Numbered from the stretch's first letter, positions 13,003 through 24,349 are shown. The stretch is 64,000 bases of DNA from Platerodrilus igneus (GCA_036346225.1 JARFIW010001087.1:2195031-2259030), one strand, 5' to 3'. Notes: a model not told the origin generated them from the letters alone. Numbers and translations are program-made.

Positions 13003-14240
13003 ATGAATCACCTAGTACTACCCTATATACAAATACCCCACGCCGAATTCAAACTAGCAATCGATACCGGATCCTCAAAAACATTAATTAGCCCGCGAAC
13101 CGTGAAGAAACATTATTTAAACTATGTAGAAAGAGAATCGTTTAAAATTAAGACAGCCCATCAAACAACCCTAAACCAATTTGTAGCAAACATACCCTTA
13201 CCCAAAACATTTACCGTAAAAATGAAGCATAAATTCTGCATATTCGAATTCAACGACAAATATGACAGACTATTAGGAATGAACCTTTTAAGAAAATTAG
13301 GAGCCAACAACGACATAAAAAACCGTTTACTAAAAACTAAATATGGACGAATTCCCATTAAATTTCAAAATACTCAAGTTGAAGAAAAATACACAATAGA
13401 ACCCCGAACAGAAAAAAAGATAAAAATCCCAGTAAATTCAAATAACAAAATAGGAATAATAAATCACATAACTTTTCAACAAGGAGTAGAGACCCCAACC
13501 GCAATAGTACAAATCAAGGATAATTATGCCACAATAACAATTTTAAATTTAAATGACTACCCCGTAGAACTGTCTTTAACCAACCCAATTAACGTGGAAG
13601 AACTAAATTTTAACGAGATGGAAATAGACGAAAATCTAAACGAAAATTATAACTCCGTAGAAAACGACGAAATGTTAGAAGAAAATTTAAGTAATATTCG
13701 TTTTAACAACGACATCAATCAGGAAGAACAAAGAGCAATCAAAAATTTATGTTTTGAATACCGCGACATATTCCATTGCGAAGGAATATCCCTAACCTTT
13801 ACAAATACAGTCAAGCATAACATTGAACTAACAGACAACAAACCTATATTCACAAAAGCTTACAGATTACCACCAAGTAAGTCAGGAAGAAGCTGACGGA
13901 CAAGTAGCCGACTTATTAGATCAAGATATCATACAACACTCCAATTCACTATGCAGCAGCCCCGTATTAATAGTACCAAAAAATACAGACGTAAATAAAT
14001 TTTCAATAGGACAAACCGTGTACGAGAAAAATTTCCAAAGCAAAAGACACAAAACGGCACCTACAAATTTATGCCCCTATAAAATTAAACGAATATCCGA
14101 CAAAAACGTAGCCGTAGTAGACAACGGCAAGAAAACAAAATATATTCACCTGAAAAATTTAAGACGCCCTGTATTTTCAGATGGACAATCATTACCCTTA
14201 CCGTCAACATCCACCCAGGTAGAACGGACACCGAAATCAT
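13003..14240 (+). pseudogene. pol: pol remnant: protease, RT start, integrase C-terminus
   Basis: The first 297 codons hold an aspartic protease with the active-site motif AIDTGSSKTLISP near residue 24 and the flap-end motif LLGMNLL near residue 90. A linker follows up to the start of reverse transcriptase. A frameshift near 13880 interrupts this, and the RT N-terminus (LDQDIIQHSNSLCSSPVLIV, to about 13980) resumes in another frame. At about 13985-14005 the sequence jumps directly to the integrase C-terminal domain (CPYKIKRISDKNVAVVDNG). The RT palm with its YxDD box, RNase H, and the integrase HHCC and DDE core are all absent: a single internal deletion of roughly 2.5 kb by comparison with full-length relatives. 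The protein is enzymatically dead. Confidence 0.85.
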
Positions 14241-15923
14241 AATTGAAGGCATAAAAAATAACTCCGGTATGCTACCAATAAAATTAGGCAGTATGCAGAA
14301 CACCATAGACTATTGGACTCTTGCAAAAAAAATCGACTTAACGGAACTAAAACAAGAATTTCAAATAATCAAAAATAATTGTTACCGATTAAAACAATCA
14401 ATGGACACAACAAAATTCGGAAAAGAATACGCAATAGAAATGATGAACTATGACAGCATAATAGAAAGTATTTTGAGAAGAATAGAATACAAATTTAATC
14501 GACTAATAGCCACAGAACAAACGGCGAGACGAAAAAGAGGACTAATCAACGGATTAGGAAACATAATAAAAGCAATTACCAGCAACTTAGATAAACAAGA
14601 CGCAGAACGTTATGACAACGTAATACAGCAATTAATCGAAAACCAGAACGACATCAAAACCATAAGTAGTAACCAAATATCGCTAACCCAATCAACGATT
14701 ATAAAATTCAACAAAACGTTAAGAAAATTAGTTAGAACCCAAGAAAGTATAGCCAATCGAATACAAACTCTTAAAAATAACATGCAAACTACCATGTTAG
14801 GCATGTGAGTTTTAATCAGATTTAACACGATTTACACCAAGATAATATCAACCCTTACCTTAATTCAACAAGTATTAGCCACGTTAAAAAACACAGTAAC
14901 ATTTGCAAAATTAAATACCCTACATTCCAGTATCATAGAACCAATTGATTTAAAAAGAGAATTATTAAGAATTAGATCATTTATAACCAACAGTAAATTA
15001 CCTTTTGATGTAGTAGAATCAAACATTTTAATATTTGAAAAAATAGCTATAGTTAAAGGCTATGTAAAAAATAACAATATAATATTTTTATTAGAAATTC
15101 CAATAGTAGAGATTAACAACTACAATTATTATCATTTATTTGCTTTTCCAATGAAAATGGATAGCACATACCAAGATGTTATACCTAGAACCAAATTCCT
15201 ATCCTTAAATGAACTAAGATATGGTTATACGAACGAAAAATGTGATGAAGTCACACCATATCAATATTTATGCCAATCATTGACAACGACAATAATTCAA
15301 GAAGACAGTCCTTGCGAAGTACAACTACTAAAATTTTCAAATCACTACGAAAATTGTGAAGCCAAATTTGTACAAATCACCAATATGAAAATCCAGAAAG
15401 TAACGGAAAATAAATGGATAGCCATTTTCCCCACAGAAGTAGTAGCAACAATCCACTGCATTCAAGACGAGAACAACTTAGCATTAACCGGAAGTAAATT
15501 AATCACCCTTAAAGAAAATTGTTATTTAAAATTGAAAAATGAAATAATTAGAGTTTACCAAGATCCCGTACAGACCAAGAAATTAGCAAATTTACCCGAA
15601 CTACAACTTAAGATCACGCAAGACGAAGACGAAGAAATACTTCAAAAGTCATGCAACTTGAACACCTGGAGCTAGACAACCTGAACCACTCCATGAAGCT
15701 CATGGAAGATTACAAGGAACATCTAAACGAACTTAAAACGCCCAAAGTATACTACGATAACATTAGTGTATGGACAATTGTATTAATTATTTTGACTATT
15801 TTATTGATTACTTATGTAACTTTCAAAATGTATATTAGGTATAAAAATAAAGGAAACAGTTTTAGATTTAAGGCAACCAAAGAAACAAATGTACCATTAG
15901 AAACTATGAATTTTAAGAAATAA
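14182..15923 (+). pseudogene. env: Envelope gene of the errantivirus-type element (broken)
   Basis: A class I-like insect retroelement envelope related to baculovirus F proteins. A furin-type site RRKR lies in the N-terminal third (near 14527-14540) and is followed by the Gly-rich fusion-peptide-like stretch. Downstream are coiled-coil-like Asn/Gln/Ile repeats, a Cys-containing ectodomain (15150-15670) and a strongly hydrophobic membrane segment of about 22 residues (about 15760-15830) with a short basic cytoplasmic tail. It is broken by an in-frame TGA at 14806-14808 and a frameshift near 15640-15670. Its start overlaps the integrase tail in another frame, as in errantiviruses, where env is made from a spliced RNA. 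About 580 codons in total, within or slightly above the family's usual size. Confidence 0.8.
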
Positions 15924-15986
15924 AAATTAAATGAATTTTAAATTATAAATCAAGAAAAAGGAAAACCTTAATTTTTAATGTACGTT

Positions 15987-15992
15987 GGGAGG
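15987..15992 (+). promoter_or_regulatory. Polypurine tract before the 3' LTR
   Basis: GGGAGG directly abuts the AGTTA start of the 3' LTR, where plus-strand DNA synthesis is primed. Confidence 0.6.
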
Positions 15993-16549
15993 AGTTATGT
16001 ATCCCCTAATTGAATTATACATAAAGAAATAGAATAAATTAGGAAATTATTAGAAATATTAAGAAATGTTTAGTGAAGCGCAACAAAGTAAATTAAGGAC
16101 AATTTTATACAGTTTATTAACGTTCATGGGAACGAAAACGCTACTTTGTAGCACAGACGATAGTGACACTGCAGATGTCAGGTCACAGGCGGTCACCGAC
16201 GGTCACGTACCGAGATTAGTTAGAATTTAGATCGCAACAATGTATTTATGAATAAAGTTAAGAATAAGCAGACGTGTGATCTGCAAATTTCCACAGCCAT
16301 GTGAGGGGGAAGGGATATTATAAAAAGCTCGAGAGCCCCAGTCGACGACAGTTAATCCATCGTTCAGCTTTAACATTGCAGTTCGTTAGATTACTCACTT
16401 TTGTACAATTAATTAATGTATTTCGATTAAAGTAATATTAATTCAAGTTGGTCAAAATTCCAAGTCAACTCTGTATAAATAAATAAAAATTGTTACGAAG
16501 TTGGAAATGGTTTTTTAAAAAAGGCCGCTCCCAGCCACGAACCTTAACT
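15993..16549 (+). repeat. 3' LTR of the errantivirus-type element
   Basis: Same length and ends as the 5' LTR. Differences are scattered substitutions and balanced small indels. Confidence 0.9.
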
Positions 16550-16553
16550 CGCG

Positions 16554-17055
16554 TATAATCAAACTCACCAAAAATGTCGCTTATTAGATTCTGATGAAAA
16601 CAGTTGATGGCATGATATATACGGCCCACAAAACGTCACAAGGTAGTGAGTTTAATGCAGGTGCCATGGTAGAAAAATCAGAAGACGATTTTACATCGAG
16701 TCCTTTGATAAAAAAAAGTTCGTCAAGTTGGTGCCGCCCACAATCACGGGACACCCCCACGGCCGCCGTGAGGGGATATCCCCAAACAAGTTGACGCAAA
16801 TTGATCAGGCGTGCATTCCATATCTTATTCCGCAATATACTTATCGAATTCTTATTATTTTCAGAAAAAAATGCCATAAGACTGGTACTCATAATATAGC
16901 AAGCATGAATTTCGAAGACCCGAAAGTGCCATTGGAACACGAAGTCTAAAGATGTGTGCAACAGCATTTTTGTTTCACTCGTCGAGATCTATCTAATGGT
17001 ATGGGTCTCGGTTTTGGCAGGCTTGGGACCACTTTGTATTTGCTTGTGAATATGA
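16554..17055 (-). repeat. Right arm of the long terminal inverted repeat
   Basis: Inverted copy of 7014-7524. Its inner end abuts the CGCG target of the provirus, so the provirus landed at or beside the arm/interior boundary. A 127-codon minus-strand ORF (16584-16967) is just the arm read in one frame; the other arm does not keep that frame. Confidence 0.75.
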
Positions 17056-17057
17056 CC

Positions 17058-17609
17058 TTATATGGAATCAGAGCATTCTTATGTCGAGGGCAACTCAATG
17101 CACGCAACTATTGAGAGGGCTAGGCGACATAAAAGAATTTACTCAATCCATGAATGGTGTCTTCTAATTTCAACAGCAAGAATTAAGCTCAGGCCATACA
17201 TTGTAAACAACCTAAAATTATATAGATTTCTTTGATTTGAAATTTCTCGCTTTGGATGCCATTAATAACAGCACTAGTAATATGAATAAGGAAAAGGTGA
17301 ACTGGTTCAATATTAGGTGTTTACGTTTCGAGAAGCAAACTTCGTCAGAGATTCAATACAAGTACTCACCGTCAGATAGAAACTTCCTAGAACTTGACGT
17401 TCCAAAAAAAAAAGATCTGGAAGATACAAGAATAGGGAAACTAACTTTAAAAAGGAAATAGGGATCGAGATTGCCTGTTTCAGAAAAAAAGAAAAAGACT
17501 AACTGTTTTTGCTAAACAAACAGAGGATTACATAAGTTCTATACGTGATATTCCCAAGTATAAAGATATGACAACAATAAATAGTAGTGAAGAACTTGTT
17601 TCTGAATAA
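17058..17609 (+). pseudogene. Transposase, C-terminal part (broken)
   Basis: Continuation of the gene interrupted at 7013. It opens with ESEHSYVEGNSMHATIERA, the conserved 'GHS..E.DS.H..IE' block of this insect transposase family. It continues through KVNWFNIRCLRFEK (about 17297-17340) and YKYSPSDRNFLELDVPKK. A basic segment with a stop and frameshifts follows, ending with EDYISSIRDIPKYKDMTT and a stop near 17609. The right TIR lies ~290 bp downstream. The match to the N-terminal half and the continuous order of blocks show that the two halves are one gene. Confidence 0.7.
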
Positions 17610-17895
17610 TAATTTTACGCGTATAAAATTTTTTATATATAAAAAAATTAAATAAGACATGGTTATCATTTGTTTCACTGATTTACAAGTAGCACAAAAG
17701 TATTAAGTACATGTAGTTTTTAACAAAATACAAATTTAGATTTTAATCGCATTTCGTTTTAAGATAGGCTACCTCAATAAAGCCAGTATGTGTTCAAAGC
17801 CTTCAGTAGCAACTTTTTGATTTAAAACTCCTTTTTTGTAATTTATTTTGGCTGCTATACCAAAAATTGTAATTATATAATATCATATGTTAACG

Positions 17896-17919
17896 CACTT
17901 AACACATTTGTGCGCTAAG
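17896..17919 (-). repeat. Right terminal inverted repeat of the DNA transposon
   Basis: Inverted partner of 4531-4554 with one mismatch. Confidence 0.7.
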
Positions 17920-19129
17920 CCATCGGGATTAGGTTTGGTTTGCCTTTAAAGTTGAGATGGCGAGTTTATTGCGATTACATGGAAATACTCATTTGAAGTA
18001 TTTAAATAGGCAAAATTATAAAATTGGCAAAAGTATAAAAACTACAGTTTTAGATCTAAGCTTTAATGTATAATAGTGACTGCAATTTCTTAAAGTATTT
18101 CTATTTCTCTGGTAGCTCTATTTATTTCAATTATTGCTTGTTTTCTGTTTAAACTGACAAAATCGTCAATCTAATAAATCAAAGCGTCAGAACTACACTG
18201 AAATAAATACTCCTCGGCCAATATTTTGTGCAATTAATTGAAACTGAAAGCTTATTGGGGTTTTTCAAGTGCTTTTATTCTTTAAAGTCTATGAAGCATT
18301 AAGCGCTTCAGGGTTGTTTTATGATGATTTATTAACAACGCTGTAGTACTCACTAGAATCAAGTATGCATTGACTAAAATGTGTTCTCACTCTTTGTGCT
18401 TAACCAGAAGCGAATATTTTTTACCTGAAAATTTAACTAACACGTATTTCATTTACTAATGGATAGAAACCTACGCTCATTGTGAGTTTAAGTGCGGCGC
18501 TCAATTTAGCACATTCAACGGCCGTGCATAAAGCTAGGGATGCAGATTTATATAATTTACTCATACTCCAATGCTCCTTTACTATAGAAAATATTGCTAT
18601 AGATCATAAAGCTATAAGCTATCTTGATTTGTATATCAGCATTATGAATAAATCTCACTGTACAATGAGAAACAAAGAAACAACGTATGTTACTAGGAAA
18701 TAAATTTTTAAGTTACAAACAATTTAGGCCTAGGCTTGTTCAAAAGTTAAAAGTCATAGGTTACTTCGAAGATTATATTATGTTCAAGTTTCATATTCTA
18801 TCAAGTCAAGAGACAAGTCTAATACAGGCGGAACATATCTATTTAAACCATTTAGTAATAAACTTTGACTTGATCGCACGAGGGACGTTTTACGTAAATT
18901 CGGGATACTTTAGATTGCCTAAAAGCAGATTTCAGCGTATGCTGTTGGTCTTAGAGGTGTTAGTCATTACAGCATACCGCGTTGACGTGAATGAACATTA
19001 AAAAGAATTAGCAATGGGTCGTGATGAACGTGGCGTCCGATGAAGTAAGCTAAGTGCATTTCTCGAAAATGAAGGTATAAAACACGGTGCGAATGATTCG
19101 GACCTCCTGGTGATGGAACTCTTTGATGC
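17920..19129. other. No recognisable gene
   Basis: Two overlapping plus-strand ORFs of 73 and 104 codons (18482-18703 and 18687-19001) lie here. Neither resembles a family I know and both have AT-rich, chance-like composition. Confidence 0.4.
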
Positions 19130-19302
19130 AGTTAAACATTTAAATGGTGCAAGACATCTCAAAAAGCTTTGAATAAATTGGCATCTTGGAGAGAGCTAGG
19201 ATCTCAGTTTTCTGGAATAAAAATGGAATCATTCACATCGATTTCTTGCTCCATGGAACCAACATTACCAATAAGTTCTCCAAGATGTGCACAATTCTTT
19301 AA
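19130..19302 (+). pseudogene. Short mariner/Tc1-like transposase fragment
   Basis: From 19195, 35 codons include SVFWNKNGIIHIDFLLHGTN, which resembles the 'VFWD..GIIH.DFL..G.T' strand between the first two catalytic aspartates of mariner transposases, then a stop. The rest of the enzyme is not visible. The foldback element begins 39 bp later. Short, so only moderately sure. Confidence 0.4.
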
Positions 19303-19653
19303 TTAAAATGGACCAGGTTCTAGAATTAAATGCGTCGTGAGTAGAAGGTTTATGGGGCTCCTGTGACCTCATTTCCTCCCGAATCTCTCATTTCCTCCCA
19401 AATTTACATGTAAATCCCCATAAGGAGGAAACTTGGGAATCTCCTCATTTCCCTCCTCATTTTCCTCACTCATCTGGACCAAATAGTTTTCTTCGACTAC
19501 ATGTAAATCCCATAAGTTGGAAATGTGGAAATGAATCTTAGCATCCACATTTCCACACACAATCCACATTTGCTCCCACATCTGCCGACAGTAATAAATA
19601 ACATTACCATCTTAAATTTTGCACGATAGCTTTCTTCGAGTAGCCAGTGAATT

Positions 19654-21247
19654 TGTAACGTGCATTTTTGTAATTTAACCTTTTTACGCTATCCTCAATT
19701 CATAAATACATTTCTACAAATTACTATTTTTATATTTGATATTTATTAATTCCTTAGGCGAGTGCGTCGTATTAAAATAAGCAAATCGCTGTTTGTATCA
19801 AGTAAATACGTCCGAATAGTTTTCATATTGCATGCAATTTAACTCGCGTGTATTAATTTTAAAAAGATAGATAAATTAGAGCTTGATTCTCATTAATAAA
19901 TAAATCCAACTTCTCGAAAACGATAAACAGCCTGTAATTAATTATTAGATACGATTGTTACATTCACGTTTTAGAGGTTCCTTATGTTATTTAGCGAGGT
20001 AGATAAGAGTCGACAAGCGTTTATAATAGCGACGAGTTGGGAAGTTCTGTTCTGTGTTCCGAGGTATTAAGGACGTTAAAAATACGGAACATGTGACGGA
20101 CGGTTTTTATTGCTTACGCGTGTCTTACTAATTGTTTTTAGTTGTTTGTCTTGTGAGATAAATGTTTTACGGAACATTTTGACGGACGTACTTTAGTGTT
20201 TGCACGTGCCTGACTAATGGTGTTTTTGTTGATTTATCTTTTTAAATCGGAACTGTTTGTGCAAATTTCGTTATTCAAAAACATTAGATTTTTCTTTGTT
20301 ACCATAGGTAGCAAATAAAACACCTCACATTACTGTTAGTATAATGCAAGAACTTATCAGATGACATGCATTACATCGTGCCTTGAAAGCGCGTGGTTCT
20401 AAATTTATATTACTATTTTTCTATACAATTTGTGTTACAAAATATTTCGGAATTATTGTCTCAGGAAATAGAATTACCAAGAAATTTACCAATGCTACAT
20501 AGTTCCATCAGCGAGATAATGTCTGTTGCTAACACCAGTAAAATACGTAGGTGTTGTTAGTGTAACGTGTGATAAGTTCCATCAACACCCTCACAATCAA
20601 GGGTGAAGTGCTTCATTAGTGCAGGACATCGCTGAATCCCACACTTCCGTTGCAAGGAAGCGTTGCGGAAGGACTTTTTGTAAGTTGAACTATTTCTTAC
20701 TTGTTATTGCTTGAAATATCTATCCGTTTGTTTTGCAATATTCTTTGTCGTTCTGATACCTTTTACAATAGACTTGCATGCTATTTTAAATAAAAAAAAA
20801 AAAGAGAACAATCAATACTACTGAATTACTCATACCAATTGTGTTTTATCTATTTATCTTTTGTCAACATTTTATCTGATTTATGTTTAATTGGTGTGCG
20901 AGGAAACGTTTCTGCTACTCCCCAATATTACCTCACTTTGTACTAAAGATTTGTTATATTGCTTTTAACGTTGTTATATTATATAGATTATCCAAACAGT
21001 TTTTCTTTACATTCTACCAAGTACCGAACAATTTATGCTTGATAAACATGCTATGCTTTTTCTTTATTTCAGGTTTGCAGGACTAATCTTTTTTTTTGCA
21101 GGTTTACTATTCTAATTTCTTTTATTGCAGGTACTGTTACTAACTCCTTACCGCCGCATACATCATAGGTCAGTCTGCTTTCTACAACCCCCCCTACTCT
21201 CCGATTGAGCCGGGTCATTGCTTTGGCTTTCTTTGTGTTACGTAACA
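19654..21247 (+). mobile_element. Long LTR of a retroelement inserted in the left arm
   Basis: A ~1.6-kb block absent from the right arm. It begins TGTAACG and ends CGTAACA, directly followed by a primer-binding site, so it reads as one LTR plus a ~45-bp leader stub up to about 21292. Inside, at about 20085-20215, a ~100-bp segment is duplicated with divergence (GGAACA..GACGGACG..TGTCTTACTAAT twice). No second LTR or internal genes are present. It is a truncated copy, not a clean solo LTR. Confidence 0.6.
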
Positions 21248-21253
21248 TAAATT

Positions 21254-21271
21254 TGGCGCCCAACGTGGGGC
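21254..21271 (+). promoter_or_regulatory. Primer binding site, tRNA-Lys type
   Basis: TGGCGCCCAACGTGGGGC is an exact 18-nt site of the tRNA-Lys(1,2) class, six bases after the LTR end. It identifies the preceding block as an LTR. Confidence 0.8.
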
Positions 21272-23240
21272 CACGACGAAAAAAAACGTAATACATCTTT
21301 CGAGATAACCCTATCTTGTTTTGTATCAATTAATATTAGAATTTTTTCAGCTAAATAAATCTCTAAGAATTTTTGAGATAGCATCATTTCCCAGGGAGCT
21401 ACCCCAATTTTAAGATTTTTAACAGCAACGATTTTCTGAACGTCCGAATAAATTTTTTTAGCTATGTGACACATTAAACTAATCCAAAATTTTACGCAGA
21501 ATTTGAATCTGCAAACAGATTTAAAATCGGTTCACCCCTTACAAAGTTACACTTTAAAGCTCTCAAACCTCTAAATTTTGCTCTTTGCTCCCAAATTTAC
21601 AACAAAATAGTTTTCTTCTGCTAGCCATTGCATATTTCGAGATAACCCTATATTGTTTGGTATCAATTAATATTAGAATTTTTTCAGCTACCTGAATCTC
21701 TATGAATTTATTAGATTGCATCATCCCCCAAAGAGCTACCCCAATTTTAAGAATTTTTACCGGTAGAGATTTCTGACCGTCGGCATAAATTTTTTTATAC
21801 ATGTGGCACATCTTTTTAATCTAAAATTTTACGCAGAATTTGAATCTGCAAACAGATTTAAAATCGGACCATCCCTTACAAACTTACTCCTTTAAAGTCT
21901 CAAACCTCTTTAAATTGCTTTGCTCATCTATAACATATATTTTAAACAACCATTTTCCCAGAAATCTAAAACTGCGGGGATTTTAGATATAAGTTCTTTA
22001 TAAGCCATAAGTGTATAATATTTAGAATCATTTTTTCAAACAGTAATTTGCTGTCTCCAGAATATCGCAAAAACCCATGACTTTTAAAATTTTTCTAGTT
22101 TTAACATTGTTAATTACAACGTCACAAATTATGCTCAATGCTAAATAGTTGGAAAATACGTAGACGAGCTCAAACTAATTCTTTGTCGAAGTACAAGTGA
22201 AAGTAGCCTTTCTTTTTTATTAATTAGCGGCTATATGATTTGTGAAATACAATAGATATGCTCAATGCCATCCATTAGAATCATCGCATCATTGCAGGAG
22301 GGTTTATTAATCATACAATGAGCGCTTTAGTATGGTCGTCCTTATAATTTTTTTAACCATGTTTCACATCTTGTTAGTCAAGAATTTTACGCAGAATTCG
22401 AATCTGCAAACAGATTTGCAATAAAATCAGCCCTTACAAAGTTACACTTTTAAAGTCCTGAACCTCTAAATTTTGCTCTTTGCTCTATAACATAACAAAT
22501 AGCTTTCTTCGACTAGCCAACGCATCTTTCGAGATAAACCTATCTTGTTTGGTATCAATTAATATTAGATTTTTCTCAGCTACCCAAATCTCTAAGAATT
22601 TCTTAGATTGCATCATCCTCCCCGAGAACTCTCCTAATTTTAAAATTTTTTGCCGATAGCGATTTTATGGTTGTCCTTATAAATTTTTTAACCATGCAAT
22701 ACATCTATCGAAGACCGCCATATAAATCAAAACCTACTTCTATTATATGGTGGTGAGAATTTGGTGGAAATTTGTCTAACCTATAGGTTGTCTTACCAAC
22801 TAGTTGGTTGATATTTAACTGTGGTACTCGCACTTTACAATGTTCCAAAAGCTACACTCTATACGAAACTCAGATCAAACGAAAATCGTGTACAAAATTT
22901 GAAAATGTATACTACACATTTGTCAATTAAAAGGAGGAAAAAGTGTCTTTTGTGCGTGTATTAGTTTTAATGAATAAAAATATATTTCTATGTGTAGTGT
23001 ACTTGTTGAGTATTTGAATTGAAATATAAATATGGTTTCAAACGTTTTGGTTTTATTTATATATAATGGTATTGTTAGGATACAATAAAAACACAATACT
23101 TCCGTTACTCGGAAGCAGTAGCAGAATCTTGGTTTATGTAATATCATCGAAGTTGAACAAAAAATTTTTAAACTTAAAGGTATGTTTTAAACACGCAGTT
23201 ATATTCATTTCTATTAAAATTAAATGTACACCAATCGTAA

Positions 23241-24349
23241 TGCAGGTTTTATTGTCTGGTTTATAACAAACCCAATTTCCACACTATGAGGGTGCTCGCC
23301 CAAATCACTTAAACTATACGTAAACTTATTAATAAGATTTTCGGTATATGAAACTTGTGTATTATTAACATCTGCATACTCCATTGCTTTGCACTGATAT
23401 CACTGATATGACTGAGAAAGGATTCTATGCAGATCATCCTTTTAAATGTGTCGAGGTTGTTGTTGCGCATGCGTAAATTGTACTCGGATGACTTAGAATG
23501 CGTAAGCGAAAAGATAATTGGTTCTCACCGACGTGAATAGACTGGTCTGTAAACAATTAGAGTAGAAGTGAAAGTTAAAGTGATACATCCGATAATTATA
23601 GTTGTAGTGCGTAAGCAAGAAACTAATTAATTTTCACCGATGTGAATAGACTGGTTTGAAATGTAACTCGAGGTCAAAACGACGTTGGGTTTTTCCTAAT
23701 TTAAAAATAAACTACCTAATTATACCAACCAGGTATAAAAACACCGTGCGATACAATATCATTCAGTTTCTGTTTAGCCTACCGGTTGTTTCGTGCGTGC
23801 ACACAAATCGGGTACAATCGGATAGGAGTAGCTCATATAAAAGGGTTGTTCGCGTAGAAGTTGTTATTTGTTGATTGTACAGTTTAAAGAGACGATATAA
23901 CAAATATGTATAAAGACTTTGGGGAAGTTATTCGAAGATTTCGCAATGCCTACGAGTAAAAAAAGCAGAATGTGGGCAACGCTTTTCGATAGAAGGAGAA
24001 AATGTCTTATGTGTCAGTCATACGAGGAAGCAATACAGCACTGTACTGCTGTGTTAGCAATGCCTAAGGATCTGGATGATTTTATGGAAATAATCGAGGA
24101 GATGGGGTTTATAAAACTGTTGGCAGATATTCAAATGGAAAATATACTAAATTGTAAGTTTTAAAGTAAAAATTTAACCACCGCAACTATTATCATAAGA
24201 AATGAATGATGTGAATTTAGAAATTATTATTGTATATATTAGCTTGTTCATGTTATAAAATATAAAGTATACATTGGTATTGTTTGATTTTTCAAAATGT
24301 CCACGCAACTGAAATAGGTATCTAAGTTCTTATTAAAAGAATTATAACA
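23241..24349 (+). other. Unique core of the foldback element with promoter-like region
   Basis: Contains a diverged direct repeat of ~120-bp period (about 23495-23550 and 23610-23660, sharing GTGAATAGACTGGT). A TATA-like GGTATAAAAACAC lies at about 23729, with an initiator-like TCATTCAGTTTC about 30 bp downstream and a second TATA-like CATATAAAAGG near 23835. A short ORF follows at 23905-24164. The layout looks like a compact transcription unit lying between the arms. Confidence 0.5.
23905..24164 (+). CDS. Small unrecognised ORF in the foldback core, frameshifted
   Basis: An ATG at 23905 gives eight codons. The better ORF lies in the next frame and runs to a stop at 24162-24164, so a one-base shift near 23925 probably separates start and body; an internal ATG at 23946 is the alternative start. 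The product would be ~75-85 residues. It has a basic stretch (KKSRMW, then FDRRRKCL), a CxxC (CLMC), and an acidic amphipathic half (AMPKDLDDFMEIIEEMG). It sits ~175 bp downstream of the TATA/initiator-like signals. I do not recognise the family. Candidates are a small regulatory protein of a virus-like element or a relic. Confidence 0.35.

Larger units (their letters stand above)
9308..16549 (+). mobile_element. Errantivirus-type LTR provirus, internally deleted
   Basis: A Ty3/gypsy-class endogenous element of the insect errantivirus group. LTRs are 9308-9864 and 15993-16549, each 557 bp, both starting AGTTATGTATCC and ending CCTTAACT. A 4-bp CGCG duplication (9304-9307 and 16550-16553) flanks it, an alternating pyrimidine-purine target as errantiviruses prefer. 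Order: primer site, long leader, gag, protease and start of RT, a deletion, integrase C-terminus, env, polypurine tract. The two LTRs differ at a modest number of positions (I noticed about twenty), so it is not a fresh insertion. Lacking most of RT, all of RNase H and the integrase core, it could move only with help in trans. Confidence 0.9.
7014..17055. mobile_element. Foldback-like element with ~0.5-kb inverted termini, nested in the transposase gene
   Basis: Sequence 7014-7524 reappears inverted at 16554-17055, with scattered substitutions and small indels. The outer tips read GGGCCATATTCACAAG and its near-copy. The insertion separates transposase codons ending DLK from codons beginning MESEHSYVEG, so these arms are the ends of one inserted element. 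Without the LTR provirus (9308-16549 plus one target copy) it would be about 2.8 kb. No transposase of its own is recognisable inside. It is either non-autonomous (Mutator-like or foldback-like) or a family I do not know. No clear target duplication was found. Confidence 0.6.
4531..17919 (+). mobile_element. DNA transposon with 24-bp TIRs, split by nested insertions
   Basis: The two ends are inverted repeats beginning CTTAGCGCACAAAT, 23 of 24 bases matching. Between them lie two parts of one transposase gene on the plus strand (about 5250-7013 and 17058-17609), interrupted by a ~10-kb foldback element that itself holds a SINE and an LTR provirus. Removing the insertion leaves an element of ~3.3 kb, a normal size for an autonomous DNA transposon. 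The protein is of a type common in insect genomes, with a basic N-terminal block and a DDE-like core. I lean towards a Sola-like superfamily but cannot confirm it. No convincing target-site duplication was found. Confidence 0.65.
19341..23240 (+). repeat. Left arm of the foldback element
   Basis: Starts with a Pyr-rich block of CATTTCCTCC repeats (19380-19470), then GATGCATCTTTCGAGATAA-type units at about 21290-21600, 21630-21940, a partial unit at 22340-22500, and 22520-22710. The inner part (about 22720-23240) is single-copy within the arm. All of it is matched in reverse in the right arm except the LTR insertion. Confidence 0.75.

Noticed and set aside
16584..16967. A 127-codon minus-strand ORF
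   Set aside because: It lies wholly in the foldback arm. The partner arm at 7014-7524 does not preserve the frame, so there is no sign of coding selection.
18482..19001. Two overlapping ORFs as a possible frameshifted gene
   Set aside because: No resemblance to a known family, no supporting context, and composition typical of chance.
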